Assembly (NCBI GenBank): GCA_001632435.1
Contig: KV423935.1
Location: 1-64,000, forward strand
Reading direction: 5' to 3'
DNA: 64,000 nucleotides
DNA from: Calocera cornea HHB12733
Lineage: Eukaryota; Basidiomycota; Dacrymycetes; Dacrymycetales; Dacrymycetaceae
In this document: positions 22,131 through 34,545 of the stretch, one piece after another
How positions within the stretch are numbered: the stretch's first letter is position 1
Layout of the letters: every line of letters begins with the position of its first letter
Made by a program: the position numbers and the translations under genes
The notes under the pieces: generated by a model
The model's database searches: none
What the model saw: the letters and a program-made list of their open reading frames with translations, nothing else
Told to the model about the DNA's origin: nothing

Positions 22131-22958
22131 ACCCCCTCTCTTCCTACAACTTCCGAATCCGAGTACCGCTATGTAGCCCCACCTCACCCAGCGCCCTCTC
22201 TCTCGCCTCTGGACGCGTTAGAGTCGTGCCGGCAAACTGGGCCACAAGCCCAGCTTGCTGCGAGCCTATTAATGGGGGCAGTGCCTGTCCATCGGATCGC
22301 ACAAGCAGCCTCGACCATGAGCTGACTGTACATGACCGACACTGGCTTCGAACACCAGTACAGCCTTGTTGTCCGGCCGCCGAAAATGCCCCCTCATCAT
22401 CTCGTACCTCGCGGTACGAATTCTCCAGAAGTCTGCCTTGCTTCTATCCCGCTTTCCTGCATTATATGACGGACAACTCCTGCCAAGTTACGTCACAACA
22501 CCGGTCAACAATGAATTCCCCGTGAGTGCGGCTGGATAGTGCCCCACGCGGCGCCGATGGGGGAGGCCGTGCCTCATTGTTAAGGGACCCGAACGGCCAA
22601 TCGATGATGGTGCCGGGGTGAGAATCGACCCTCCTTCCGCCTGCATTCAACCCCCGCTCTCGCGATACGCCCACTGTGCTCCTCGCAGAACCCTGTATGT
22701 GCCTGGACAATGAGCGACCACGTGCAGCTGTAATCCTTTTGTCCGGTCGATCTGCTGCGGGCGCAAGATGGTGCTTTTCGATGCGATCGGGGTCGATGAT
22801 CGGGTCTTTGTCCACGATCGGCGTGCCTAGCGGTGAGGCGTTGTCGACGGTGCCTCATCGCGCGCGGCCGCTCCAACCACGTCCTCCACGTTCTAGGCAG
22901 CATATAAGGCGGCATCTTGCTCTCCACGGCCTCCAACTTGACCTTGCACCCCCCAGCA
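22131..22958 (+). promoter_or_regulatory. Intergenic region with promoter of the 22959 gene
   Basis: No supported gene. CACGTG at 22718-22723 and TATAAG at 22903-22908, 56 bases before the ATG. Confidence 0.5.
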
Positions 22959-24020
22959 ATGTCCAAGAAGCTCGTGGTCGTCCTCGGCGCTACCGGACTG
23001 CAAGGCGGCTCCGTCGTCTCGGCACTCCTCGCAGACGGCAGCTATGCCGTGCGCGGTGTCTCTCGCGACCCCAACTCCGACTCATCCAAGGCGCTCGCAG
23101 AGAAGGGGGTCGACATGGTCGCTGGCGATCTCAGCGACAAAGCGAGCCTCACTTCGGCCTTTAATGACGCCTGGGCAGTTTTCGGGGTGACCATGCCCTT
23201 CACGCCCGTGCCGGAGCTCCAGCAGGGGAAGAACATCGTTGACGCCTGCCGTGCCGCCCACGTGGCCCTGCTAGTGTGGAGCTCTCTTCCCAACGCTGAG
23301 AAGGTGTCAGGCGGGAAATACACCAAAGTCAGACACTGGGATGAGAAGGCGAAGGTCGACGGATACATCAAGGAAGTGGGCCAAGATGCCGTGATCCTTC
23401 AGACCGGTGGCTTTATTGAAAAGTACGCGCTTACTTCGACTTGCGTTTTCTATGCATGACTGATGCTCATCAGCATCCATACCATGCACTATCTCCGCCC
23501 ATCCCCAACCGGAGGGTGGATGCTTGCCTGGCCAGTTGTCCGACCCACTGTCCCACTCGCCATGTCCTACATCAGCGCCGATCTGGGGCCATGCGTTATC
23601 AAGGTTCTTGACCTGTGGAGCCGTGGTGAAGGGGGCAGGCTTGGTGAAGCACCCATCCCCGTTGGCTCATTTTCAATTACGATCGCGGATATGGTGGAGA
23701 CCATTAACCGATGTAAGCACCGACGTTTCTGCGTGAAATGACAGTGTTGATATGTCACCAAGTGAGTGGAAAGGATGTCCAATACCAGCACATCCCCAGC
23801 ATGCGGAACGAAGAGTTGCAAGAGGTTTCTCACCTTCTTCTCAGCTTTCCCAAGCTCCTCTGACGCCATTCTACAGATGCTGCTTTTAGCAGATGAGGGC
23901 TTGACATTCCCTGGCATTCAATTCCCTACGCGGCTGTTTGTCGACTTGGGAGTCACGTTTCACACTTTCGAGGACTATGTCAAGAAGGAACTGCTGTCGA
24001 TGTTGGCCGCCCACACATGA
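22959..24020 (+). CDS. NmrA-like NAD(P)-binding protein, class C, complete
   Basis: Four exons (22959-23422, 23474-23712, 23763-23824, 23877-24020) give 302 aa. The first 154 codons are uninterrupted, unlike class B where the same stretch is split in four. Motifs are MSKKLVVVLGATGLQGGSV, GVTMPF, LLVWSSLPN, WDEKAKVDGYIKEVGQD and QTGGFIEN, then LGVTFHTFEDYV and a short Ala-His-Thr tail. Rossmann-fold dinucleotide binding is predicted; the Asp/Glu-rich and Lys positions of class B differ, so ligand specificity may differ. Its nearest paralogue is 24727, with identical exon lengths. A TATA box and a CACGTG box lie upstream. Confidence 0.9.
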
Positions 24021-24726
24021 GGCAGTCTGGGCCAAGGACATGACTACACAAACCTGGCAGAATGTGCCAGTTCCTGAAGATCTTCGGGTATAGCATTCAT
24101 TTCGTGATAAGCGAACAGGAGGAATGAACGAATCGAGAATGGTCATGGCAATTTGAAGGATACAGTAGATGCTGCCCGTCATGGCTGCAACAGTGGGCAG
24201 CGATGGCCCTCTTTCGGCTTGCTCGCAACGAATATCAGTACCCTTTGCGGGCCGAGACCCTGAAGACATTCAGTCACTTCCCAAGTCTCAAAGGTGCAAT
24301 CTAGACGTATCTCAAAGATGGCGTCGAGATTCAGTGCTCAGAAGAAGGCGGGCTAATGCACAAGGGCCTCGTGCGGCAAGACCCCGCCGCGCGGCCCTGG
24401 TCTCGCCCCGAGGCGCGGCACTCTCCGCGCCTGGTTCTTCCCTCTCCGGGGCACCGACGACCAATCGTAACGCAGACTCTATGCGGCTGTAGAAGGCCGC
24501 CTACCCTGTTTCTCCTATGCTCTCTAGATTCATTCCCGAAGAGCACGATGGAACGATTCAGCGTAAGTACCACTTTACCGAGGGCGGTAGGCTCCTTGCC
24601 GCAGCGATGCGTTTTGTATGTCCCGCACCGCCTATGAGCAACGGCATCCGCCGCTGTCGTACATAAAAGCACGCCGTGGTGGATTAGCTGCTTTCCAAAC
24701 ATCGTGCACGAGATTCTCCAGCTGTA
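24021..24726 (+). promoter_or_regulatory. Intergenic region with promoter of the 24727 gene
   Basis: No supported gene. ATAAAAG at 24663-24669 lies about 60 bases before the ATG. Confidence 0.45.
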
Positions 24727-25795
24727 ATGTCCAAGAAACTTATCGCCGTTGTCGGGGCCACCGGGCAGCAGGGTGGCTCTGTCATTCAAGCACTTCTGGC
24801 ACACGGCGGTTACTCTGTTCGAGGCATCTCTCGTGATCCTACCTCAGCCTCCTCCAGGGTGCTGTCCGATCGTGGAGTGGACATGGTATCCGGAAATCTG
24901 GGCGATAAAGACACCCTCATCTCTGCATTCAACGGTGCATCGGCGGTTTTCGGCGTGACGATGCCGTTTTCATCTGTTTCCGAGTTCGAACAAGGGAAGA
25001 ACATCGTCGACGCCTGTCGAGCGTGCAACGTCGCCCTCTTAGTATGGAGCTCCTTGCAAGACGCTAAACTCGTTTCAGGCGGCAAGTACACGAAGGTCAC
25101 GCTTTGGGACGAGAAAGCCCGCGTGGAGGATTACATCACGGAACACGGACAAGATGCGGTAATCCTTCAGACGGCAACCTTCGTGGAGAAGTGCGTTTCT
25201 CTTTTCACCGTTTCTTGTAGCGTGTATGTATCTGATATTGACAAGTATTCATACCTACCATTACCTTCGCCCTTCGGTGGAGGGCAAGTGGACGCTGGCG
25301 TGGCCTGTTATCCGGCCCACCGTTCCTCTTGCTGTGACCTACATTGGTGCCGACTTTGGTCCATGCGTGGTCAAGGCGATTGAGGTCTGGGAGCGCGGCG
25401 ACCGCGACAAGCTCGGGAAGAAACCGATACCCGTGTGCTCCTTTAGAATGACTATTGGGGACATGTGGGAGACTATGAAGAAACGTTAGCCGAGCGCATT
25501 GCTCTCCCTTTCAAGAAGTGCTGATGATTTGAACAGTCAGCGGGAAAACTATAGAGTTTCAACATATTCCCCGCGTCCCGAGCGAAGAGCTCCAAGAGGT
25601 TTATTCATTCCCCGCTCTTCACCCGACCCCGCTCACGTCAATTCCCCGCAGATGCTGCAGCTGGCCGATGACGGCCTAGCTTTTCCGGACCTTGAATGCC
25701 CGACCCCACTTTTCGTACAGCTGGGAGTTCGATTTCACACATTCGAAGATTATGTAAGGATGGAACTATTGCCTATTCTGGGTCCACAGCCGTGA
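24727..25795 (+). CDS. NmrA-like NAD(P)-binding protein, class C, complete
   Basis: Four exons (24727-25190, 25246-25484, 25537-25598, 25652-25795) encode 302 aa, with the same exon lengths (464, 239, 62, 144) as the gene at 22959. The start is MSKKLIAVVGATGQQGGSV. Later landmarks are GVTMPF, LLVWSSLQD, WDEKARVEDYITEHGQD and the end LGVRFHTFEDYV. It differs from its twin in several conserved-looking positions (LPN to LQD, GGF to ATF), which suggests independent evolution since duplication. It is convergent with the sugar transporter, whose stop is 404 bases away. Dinucleotide binding is predicted; the role is unknown. Confidence 0.9.
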
Positions 25796-26199
25796 GAATT
25801 TCCCGGGGTGCAGAACGGGGTACAGGGTCATGATGCATGCCCGGAACTGCCATGTTTGGATAGAGGGCCGAGGTTTGTACCGCTCATTGTGCCGCCGGGA
25901 TGGACTAAATAAGAATGCAGCCGAGATCTTGGAGATGAACTGCCGGCGGAGTACCTGGAATGATGGGGAATATAGCCGAACGTTAGTGCGTGGCAATGCC
26001 GTGGCACCCTGGGCACGAATAGAAAGCAAAGAAGCCTTCTCGGTGGACTTCATGTCCCGTATACGGTAGCGATGTGTTTTCCCGAGCACCCCAATTGAAA
26101 GCTCGTGATTAAATAGAATCCTGATCAAAATAGTGCGTGAAAATCTCCCTAATCGTATCTCATGTCTCAAGCGGACCCTAGCACCCTTACCCTGCTCCT
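25796..26199. other. Convergent intergenic region
   Basis: Between the 3' ends of an NmrA-like gene and a sugar transporter. No gene or repeat is visible. Confidence 0.45.
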
Positions 26200-28312
26200 C
26201 TACTCGTCGTGAACGATGTCCGACTTGAAGTCCTTGACATCGTGTCCCTCCTGGGAGGTCTTCTCCTTCAACATGTGACCGAACTCTGTGAAGATAGAAA
26301 TCAGTGTCTTGACTTGTAGGCACACTTGAGAAGTACGTACGGTCCGCCTTGGTCGATTCGAATCTCCAAGCGGGTACCTTGCCCTCGAACAGCATGTCCA
26401 GTTCGCCGTAGCTGCGGCCGCGCGTTTCCGGAAGGCGAACGATGCAGTATATCGTGCTCAGGGTCGCCGAGACACCCCAGAAGATGCCACTCTTTGCACC
26501 CCAGTTCCACGAGGTTGGTGACAGCATACGGGGAACAATGATACCGCAAATGATGTTCATGATCTGGTAGGCGATACGCGACAACACAATCGACTTTTGC
26601 CGCAGGCGAGTCGAGGACACCTCGCCAATGAGAGTGTAGCAAATTGGCCCGAGGGTGCAGTTGTAGACGAAGTTCAGGCCAATGAGTAGGCCACCGATTG
26701 CGCGGCTGATCTCCGGGGTCTGGGTCTTGAATCCAAGACCTCCGATGACGAAGAGGACGATAGCCATGCATGCCATGCCAGCCGTGTAGAGACTGCGACG
26801 ACCGAAACGGGTCAACACTAAATGCGCAAATGGTATATGAGCCACAGTGTGATTGCCAATGTGCGGTGTACTCACAGCCCCAGGAGGCAATTGTGCCGAT
26901 GATGAACATCTACGCGGCACTGGTCAGACAGCCTCACTCGAAATTAAGTGCTCCAGGTACTCACGGAGTTGAGAACCATGTTCAAGTCAAAGGAAGTCCC
27001 GCTGGAAATACCGGCTTGTTGCAGGAACTGGACACCCTGCCCAATGAGGTTCTCGCCGGACAACCTACAGAAATTAATCAGTCAACATATCAGAGCGGTA
27101 TTTGCGCCAAGTTCACTGACAGTTGCATTGCGAACACCATCATGACCTGTTTTCGATTGGTTAATATTTGTTATATTTGGGAGGTAGTGGGAGACGTACA
27201 ATCTCGGAGCGGCGAAGATCCGTCTTGCGGAAGCAATCGATGTAGCTGGCGCCGGCGGTTGCCTGCTTCTCGAGTTCGGTGGTGTGAACCATCATGGCGA
27301 CCGTGTTGCGCGTATCCTGCTCGCTGACCAAGTCGGAGTTTGTCAATCGGCGCAGGGCGGCCTCGGCTTCTTCGAGCCTGCCCTTGCGGACCAGCCACCA
27401 AGGGCTGGTTGGGCAGAAGTAGACGATGGTGCAGAGAGGGATGATCCAGACCCATTGGACGACGAACGGCAGACGCCAGCCTAGTGGTTGTCAGCGTTCG
27501 GACGTTATCGGTTAAGGGCAAACTCACTCCAGTCACTCTGGATGTTCAGCGTTGCGGTAACGACACCGGACGAGAGCAGGATGCCGACACCCCAGCAAAG
27601 GTTGACATATGCCGTGAGGTATCCACGCAGATGGATGGGGCACACTTCGGAGGCGTAGGCGGTCGTTAATGTTTGGAAGACACCCCAAGGAATACCACAG
27701 AGGACTTCGCCGACGACGAGCATAGTGAGCGAATTGGCAAACACCATGATGAAGATGAAGCCAGTGAGTGCGACCAGTGACGCAAGCATGACCTTCTTGG
27801 CGCCGAATCGCTCAGCTGCCCAACCGTTGACGAAGAGACCAAGGATACCGCCGGCAGAAGAGCCGTTGCTGAGACCGGACTGCCATGCGGCGGGGATAAC
27901 ATAGCCGTTTTCGGTGCCTGGCGCAAGTACACCGAATCGCCGCAAGAAGTTTGGTTGACCGTAGAAGGAACCAATCTGAGTATGGTCGTCAGCTGAGCCA
28001 GCGCATCACAAAGCATCTTCCACTTACCACGACGACATCATAACCTTCCATGATGAGACTATGGAGACGATGAGCTTCATGCCGAAGCGCGACGTGGTTT
28101 AGATCAACTTACGCTGCAGACAGGGCCATGCTCCAGAAGATCGCCTTCTTGTGTGTCTTGAAGGCCTGGAGGAGCGTTGTCTTGTGCTCGGCCTCGTCAG
28201 CCATCGCACCGTCGTGGATGACTTGGGCGTTGACATGAGCATCGTGTCCGAGAAGGTCGTTGTTGGCGACGATGACGCCGGTCGCGTCCCTGTATACAGC
28301 GTCTGCGGACAT
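26200..28312 (-). CDS. MFS sugar transporter, alpha-glucoside type
   Basis: Nine exons (28312-28113, 28058-28028, 27975-27528, 27480-27200, 27146-27121, 27064-26965, 26910-26877, 26817-26341, 26285-26200) give 560 aa in one frame. Twelve membrane segments are expected. Sugar-porter signatures seen are EGYDVV in helix 1, the loop-2 ERFGAKK, CGIPWGVFQTL, the central SPWWLVRKGR, loop-8 RFGRRSLY, and the PETRGRSYGELDMLFEG end. The PxxPWWLxR and ELDxLFE patterns place it with the fungal maltose/alpha-glucoside:proton symporters rather than hexose carriers; the exact sugar is unknown. It sits at the plasma membrane. A TATAAAA element lies 58 bases upstream of the ATG. An intronless paralogue is at 50348. 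Confidence 0.88.
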
Positions 28313-28369
28313 GATGGGCGAAGGAAGTTGAGTACAAAGGACAAGCCGCCGGTGCAGAATCACATCTGG

Positions 28370-28376
28370 TTTTATA
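28370..28376 (-). promoter_or_regulatory. TATA box of the 28312 transporter
   Basis: TATAAAA on the - strand, 58 bases upstream of the start codon, at the same spacing as in neighbouring genes. Confidence 0.6.
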
Positions 28377-29119
28377 GAGCTGATCGATTCTGTGTCATGG
28401 TGCCTGAAAAGAAGGCCGGACCATAGAAATGTGCATGGCGGAGCATCCTCGGGGCCCCATGTTAGCCGGCGCGGGGAGCCCCGCATGCCCGCTTCAGGCC
28501 GAACCCGGGGCAAGATTGGGCCGGCACCGAATCCCGACAATTTTCCCGCGCGGCTTCGGGTGCGATTCTATGGAGTGGCTGTGCTGTTGCGGCACAGGTA
28601 TTTTAAATTCTGCTTCCGAAATGAACTTGAGAGCTTTGATTCACGTTACGCGCATTTGGGACGCCTCCCCTCCTATCACTTGTCTGAGGCACATTTCATA
28701 TTCGCTTTACGACCGGTTTAGTATGCGGGTAATACTCGGCTACTCACGTTTTGCATGGTCGGTAACCGAGCTCTTCCCCATTTGGCATTTGCTCCTTCCC
28801 AGCCTCGATCACATATCACCGAGTGGCCGTCACGCTCCGACCGGCGCTCCGTTTCGAGCGCTTCGCTCCGCCACTGCCCTGAGCTCAGTGACATCGATCC
28901 GTGCAATCGATTGCACTGACGTCGTCTGAAATTGGCTCTCCGCTGCCTGGCAAGGCGGTAGGACGACGATGGCGGCACTTGCCGCAGCGCGCGAGAGGCT
29001 TGAAGCGCTTCCGAGACGCGGCAGGTGCCATCCGCCATGGCGTCGATGTGCATAGCATTGAGCGCAGTTGCTATATGACATCGAACGCTGCGTTCGGAGA
29101 TGGTTATAACATCGATGTT
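28377..29119. other. Intergenic region upstream of the transporter and NmrA pseudogene
   Basis: No supported gene. The open frames here are short and lack recognisable content. Confidence 0.4.
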
Positions 29120-30216
29120 ATGCCGCATAGACGTGTCGTCGTTTGTCGGAGCAACGGCTCTGCAAGGCGGCTCAGTCGTGACTTGCCTTGCGGGGGTTGG
29201 GGAAATATGTCATTCGCGGAGTAACCCGGAAGACAAGATCGGCCGAGTCTCAGGGTCTCGTCTCCAAGGGGGTAGAGATGGTTCCGGGTGACACGACTAA
29301 CAAGCAGAGCCTGATCGACGCGTTCAAGGGCGCGCTTACGCGGTGCGTCACTGCCAGTCAGGAGGCCCAACCGCAGCAGCTGATTGAGCACAGGTTCTCG
29401 GCGTTACGGCGCCATCCCAGTCCGTCTCCGAGACCGATCAAGGAAACTACATCGTAGATGCGTGCAAGCCGTGACACCGTCCCACTTCTGGTCTGGTCAT
29501 CGCTGAACAATGCCACAAAGTTGTCGAACGGCAAGTGTCGCAAAGTCAAGCAGTGGGACGAGAAGGCGGCCGTGGACGACTATATCCCTGAAGCGCAGCA
29601 GCCGTCCGTGATCCTTATTCCAGGAGGGTTTGCCGAAAAGTGAGCTGACAGTTTCCGAAGGCGTTGTTCACTCCTAACCGACTTGCAGTCTCCAGAAGTT
29701 CGACAGTCTCCACCCAAATCCTCCTGACCCCAAGAAGTTCCTGCTGTCCCGGCCTGTCTTGCGGCGCACAGTCACCCATACGTATACCTATATCGGAGAG
29801 GACTATGGCCCTTGTGTCGCGGCCGTCATTGACCACTCGGAAAAATGGATGTGAGGTTAAAAGCTAACGTAAGGTCCTCGTCCAACGGAGCACCGGGGAA
29901 GAGATGGTCGAGACGCTCAGGAGACGTACGGTGCCCATCGACGAATACAGCGACTGTCCATGACTGACCCCTTTTCAGTGAGCAGCAAAGAGGTGGACCA
30001 TGAGATCACAGCGATGCCCCATGAGACGCTGACCCAAAAAAAGGCCGCATCCTCAAGCTCTTCCATGCTCACGCACCGGTTTGACAAATGAGACAAATTG
30101 CGGATGATGGGTTCAACGGCCTTGAGTTTCTCACGAAGCTGTTCGTGGATATGGGGGTCAATTTTGACACATTCGAGGACTATGCGAAGAAAGCGCTGCT
30201 GACGCGCATGCAGTGA
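29120..30216 (+). pseudogene. NmrA-like pseudogene, class C
   Basis: Similarity runs from the dinucleotide motif (VGATALQGGSV) to a final AKKALLTRMQ and TGA at 30214-30216, with no intron in the first 150 codons as in 22959 and 24727. The frame is lost right after the glycine motif (the strand YVIRGVTRK resumes in another frame), again at the FKGAYAV position (FKGALTR), and a TGA at 29472-29474 interrupts VDACK. Regular splice sites are still visible before the third part. No TATA element stands out. Located between the transporter and the class B genes. Confidence 0.8.
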
Positions 30217-31177
30217 AGTGGGTTCCGCGCGGGTACGAGTATGAGCCTTATACCTTGGATTAAGTAGTACATGTGCCAATGGCAGTTGGGTTCACATTTG
30301 GAGCCTCCACCAGGGGTTGAAGTACAGTAGCATGAAGACTGGCCGTGGCGTGCGGCTTGGAACGTCACGTGTCGGCCATGCAGTGATAATCCTGCACCAT
30401 GCCAGACCATGACGCACCACGGCGCCCCACGACTTATGCCCAGCGCGACCTCCTACAGCCCATGCACTCGCCCGTCGTGGTATTATCTGAAGGTATCAAT
30501 CGGCGACAGCGCCAGACCGTCACATGTGATAGGCAACCTGACAGTCCCTGGGTGGCCCTCTAAATGGACAAGCGCGTGGTGGATCATGGATGATGCACCA
30601 CTGGTCGCACGGTGGACGATCTGACATGGGAGCCCTGTCAGTAACGTGACCCGGTCAGGTGATCAGAAACCTTCGCGCGTGCTCAGGGTCTTCTCCACGT
30701 ACGCCCCCACGGGCGGCGGATGCGGGGCGCTCCGGGTCACATCGCGCCTGCTCCCGACGAAGTTTGTAATACTGTACAGTTCCTACCACACCAGCTGCGG
30801 TTGCATCTGTACTTCTGTTCGGTAACTTCATCTCCCGGCTTACGGGTTCCTGGATTCTCGGCCAATGCAGTGGGGTTAAGGGTATCATGTCTCGGTGCGG
30901 CAATTACGACTAGCTCTTGATCCGCGTATCTTGCTTGCCTGTCGCATAAGCGTTCTGGAAGTGACTCGACGGACCATGGCCTGCAATGCTCTGCGACAGC
31001 GCAGTCTCTGGACGCGTCTTTCCCCGATGTCGGGAATTTGGGCCGCAACTGTACATGCTGGCCGTATTGGCCGTCCCTGTCTCTTATCCAAAGGCATATA
31101 AGACTCAGCTTCTCGGTTGTATTCAGTGCAACTAAACCGGACTGAATATCGAAACACTTCCTGAACTGCTGATAGAC
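30217..31177 (+). promoter_or_regulatory. Intergenic region with promoter of the 31178 gene
   Basis: No supported gene in 960 bases. CACGTG at 30366-30371 and TATAAG at 31097-31102. Confidence 0.5.
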
Positions 31178-32385
31178 ATGACGAACAAAATTGTTGTTGT
31201 GACCGGTGCGACGGGCCATCAAGGTACGTTTCATCTTGTTGGAACCCTCCCACTCTGACGGCGTGAGTCAGGCCGAGCTGTCATCGATGGCCTCCTGAAG
31301 CATGGAGGCTGTCATATCCGTGGCCTAAGCCGTAATGTTGCGGGCGAAGCCGCGAAGGGATTGGCTGCCAAAGGCGTAGAGATGGTGGTCGGTCATCTTC
31401 TCGACAGGGACAGCCTGTTGAAGGCCTTCGCCGGTGCTTACGCGGTGCGTATCATCTTTGCCACGGAGATGCCATCTCATGTTATCAGGTATTCGGAGTA
31501 ACTCTCCCGTTCTTGCCCGAAGGAGAGGTCGTTCAAGGCCACAACTTGGTTGATGCCTGCAAGGCCAACGACGTTCCGCTTCTTGTGTGGTCGTCTCTGC
31601 CCAGTGCGAGGGCTCTGTCGAATGGAAAGTACACGGGAATCCTGTATAGTCTCATCGTAGCCCACAAAGCTCAGACGCTGATGTTCTTCAGGCACTTCGA
31701 TCAGAAAGCTGCAGTCGATGGGTACATGCGATCTGTCGCTCAACCGGGGGTTGTCTTGAACACCGGGACCTTTGTGGAGAAGTATGTGGATCTCTGCTGG
31801 TTTCGCGAACTAGTCTGATATTCTTGCAGTATCCTGAACTGTGACTATCTCAAACCGGACGCGGACAAGCCGGACGAATGGCACATCTACACTCCAATTC
31901 TGGGGCCCGACGCCGCCTGGCCCTATATCTATATCGGTGCTGACCTCGGTGCCGTGGTGGTTGGAATTATCGAAAATTGGCAGAATGACGCTCTCAGAGC
32001 GGAACTCTCAAAGGAGCCGCTGGTTGTTGTGAAGGGCACTGTGACCGGGAAGGAAATGGCGGGCATTATTCACCGAGGTGTGTTCATCCGTTGGAATCGC
32101 CATAGCCCTCACTCAGATGGAGTGCTTGCAGTTACCGGCAAGGCATGTGACTATATCACCGTTCCGGCCGACGTAGTGCCTGCTTTTGTCGTGGAGGTAA
32201 GGATGTGAACCTCAGGATGTCCCATGCTGACACTTCTTTGTCTTCAGCCGTACACTTGGGCCAACGAAGGGTTTTTCACATATGGTGATAAGGTCGACCC
32301 GCCGATCCTGGGAAAACTTGGTGTGAGACTGCACACATTTGAGGAATTCGTCAAGGATTTGGTGGTGCCTTTCATGGAGAAGTAG
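31178..32385 (+). CDS. NmrA-like NAD(P)-binding protein, class B, complete
   Basis: Seven exons (31178-31223, 31272-31444, 31489-31643, 31692-31781, 31830-32077, 32132-32196, 32248-32385) give 304 aa. The start is MTNKIVVVTGATGHQGRAV. Later landmarks are GVTLPF, LLVWSSLPS, FDQKAAVDGYMR, NTGTFVEN, the exon-5 stretch ending KEMAGIIHR, and LGVRLHTFEEFV. The VVTGATG variant groups it with 33317 and 39136 against VVAGATG of the left cluster, so the right-hand class B genes form their own subgroup. Exon 5 is 248 nt here and in 33317, 39136 and the partial copy at 63417. TATAAG at 31097. Confidence 0.9.
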
Positions 32386-33316
32386 CACAACGCAATCCAT
32401 ACTCAATGTGTCAAGTAGATTAAGCTAACGTAATTCCAAACTTCTGGTTCTTGCGAATCTAGTCTGAATGGGCCTTGGATCGACGATCTTGCGATGCCCT
32501 TGTTTAGGAGGTGTTCTGAGCGTCAGCATCAGTTGTACAAATTCGGCAGCAATGGCTTACACACGTTTGGCCATAAAGTCAGATCGCCTACTGTATCTCA
32601 GGGCGAATTAATGTCAAGTTGCACAGATTTGAGTAGCCTGTTAAATGAAAGGTCATAGCCTTCATGAGAAGGTCGGATACATAGTCAGCTATACTCGCAA
32701 CCTGGTTCTGCACTCGGAGCCGGCCATTATCTCCGCACCGCTCCGAACACTGCCACCACCTGTCCGGCAGGGATCCATGAATGCGCTTCTCCACCAATCA
32801 GAGCCCTCGACACGCATAGGGCGGAGCTCGTCGCGTTCCGTCGACCGCCACTCTCGAGCGACGCGCACTTCTACAAGGGCATCTGCGCAACAGCAGACCG
32901 TCCGTAACACCGTCCATGCTACAACTCTTCGCGGACCCTCCCATTCGGCAGTCACAGTTTGACCATCGGAGACTCAACTTCTGTGTGGGTGGATATCTGC
33001 GACCAGCAGTCTGGCGTGCTGCATCGGCATGCGGCCACATCGACACGTCCTCGATGAACACTGCAGGCCGTTCCCAACAATGTCGGCCAGCAGCAGCCTT
33101 GGATACAGCCGAGCTCCACGTGGGGCAGCCAGTGTGAGGGGTTTGCTCGTTGTCCCTGCTCTGGATGCATGGGGCTCCATGCAGCGACCGCTGGCTATAA
33201 GAGTTCTGCTCGAATCGACTATGGCACAAGCAGCCAGCGCACCACAGGAGCTCACGCCTCCTCAGTGCAGTCATCACTCTCTATACTGAACACCAGTCCC
33301 TACGAAAGATCTAGTG
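32386..33316 (+). promoter_or_regulatory. Intergenic region with promoter of the 33317 gene
   Basis: No supported gene. A CCAAT motif near 32794, CACGTG at 33117-33122 and TATAAG at 33196-33201. Confidence 0.5.
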
Positions 33317-34545
33317 ATGTCCGACAAACTCGTTCTCGTGACCGGTGCGACGGGCAACCAAGGTGAGCGCTCCACCAAACAACATCGTGGTGGTCTGACA
33401 CAATATATGGAACAAGGGGGATCAGTCGTCAACGCCCTTCTCAAAAACGGCGGATATCAGATTCGTGCTCTCACTAGGAATGTGGACTCAGCGCCTGCAA
33501 TGGCATTGGCAGAGAAAGGGGTTGAGGTGGTAGGAGGCGAACTGAATGACAAGGAGAGTGTTTCGAAGGCGTGCAAAGGGGCATATGCTGTAAGCTGACC
33601 TCACATTAGACCCGACCATACACTTACGCATCTCAGGTCTTCGGAGTGACCACTCCCTCTGGCCATGACGAGTTCGTTCTGGGAAGCAACCTTGTCGATG
33701 CTTGTAAGGAGAATAATGTGGAAGTTCTCGTGTGGTCATCCCTTCCGAGCTGCAAGGACACTTCGAACGGCAAATGGGCATGCTCGTGAGTGACGTCATA
33801 GTCTGTAGAGAGTGATTGCTAAATGAAGATCAGTGTGTTCGACAACAAGGCCGAAGTTGACAAGTACATCAAAGCTGTTGACCAGCCCGCCGTCATTTTC
33901 AAAACTGGGGGTTTCACGGAAAAGTGCGACACTGTGCCCCATCTTCGTTCTCGAACGTTACTGACTTTTGTGCTGCTCAGCCTACTCAGCATGAGCGTTC
34001 TCAAGCGCGATGAACAAGACGGTTCCAAGTACCATACCGCTTTCACCTTTACGACCGCCACGCGCCTTCAGCCGTACACATATGTGGCAAAGGATCTCGG
34101 ACCTGCCGTCGTCGCGGCCATCGACAAGTGGGAGGATCCGACTTGGAGAGCAGAACTGACGAAGGAGTCTATCCCACTCATCTCGTATCAGATGACGGGC
34201 AAAGAGGTGGTGGAGACGATCTCCAAATGTATGTATGTCTCGGTTCGAGTGTGACCTGAAAGTTGCTAACTGCGGCCTGGTCTAGTGACGGGAAGGGAGG
34301 TCGACTTCACCGCGGTCAAGCGGGAGGCTCTGCCTCCTTTTCTGCGCGAGGCAAGTTCAGTTACACCCTTCGGCGTGATATATTTGCTCAACGAGTTTCA
34401 GCTGGATGATTGGACCGAAGCCGACCTGTGGGGCTACGGCGATCAGTTCCCCGTCGATATTCTTCTCAAGCTCGGCGTCAAGCTCCACACGCTCGAGGAT
34501 TATGTCCGCGAGGAGGTCATCCCTTGGATGAATAAATATGCTTGA
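33317..34545 (+). CDS. NmrA-like NAD(P)-binding protein, class B, complete, with a GC-AG intron
   Basis: Seven exons (33317-33362, 33417-33589, 33637-33785, 33834-33923, 33981-34228, 34286-34350, 34402-34545) encode 304 aa. Motifs are MSDKLVLVTGATGNQGGSV, GVTTPS, VLVWSSLPS, FDNKAEVDKYIKAVDQP, KTGGFTEN and LGVKLHTLEDYV. Exon 3 is two codons shorter than in its paralogues. The last intron begins with GC (GAG|GCAAGT at 34351) and ends TTTCAG at 34401. It is 51 bases long with no stop, so retention would insert 17 residues without breaking the frame. Conservation of this intron in all class B genes favours splicing. The closest relative is 39136 (shared WGYGD segment in the last exon). Confidence 0.87.
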
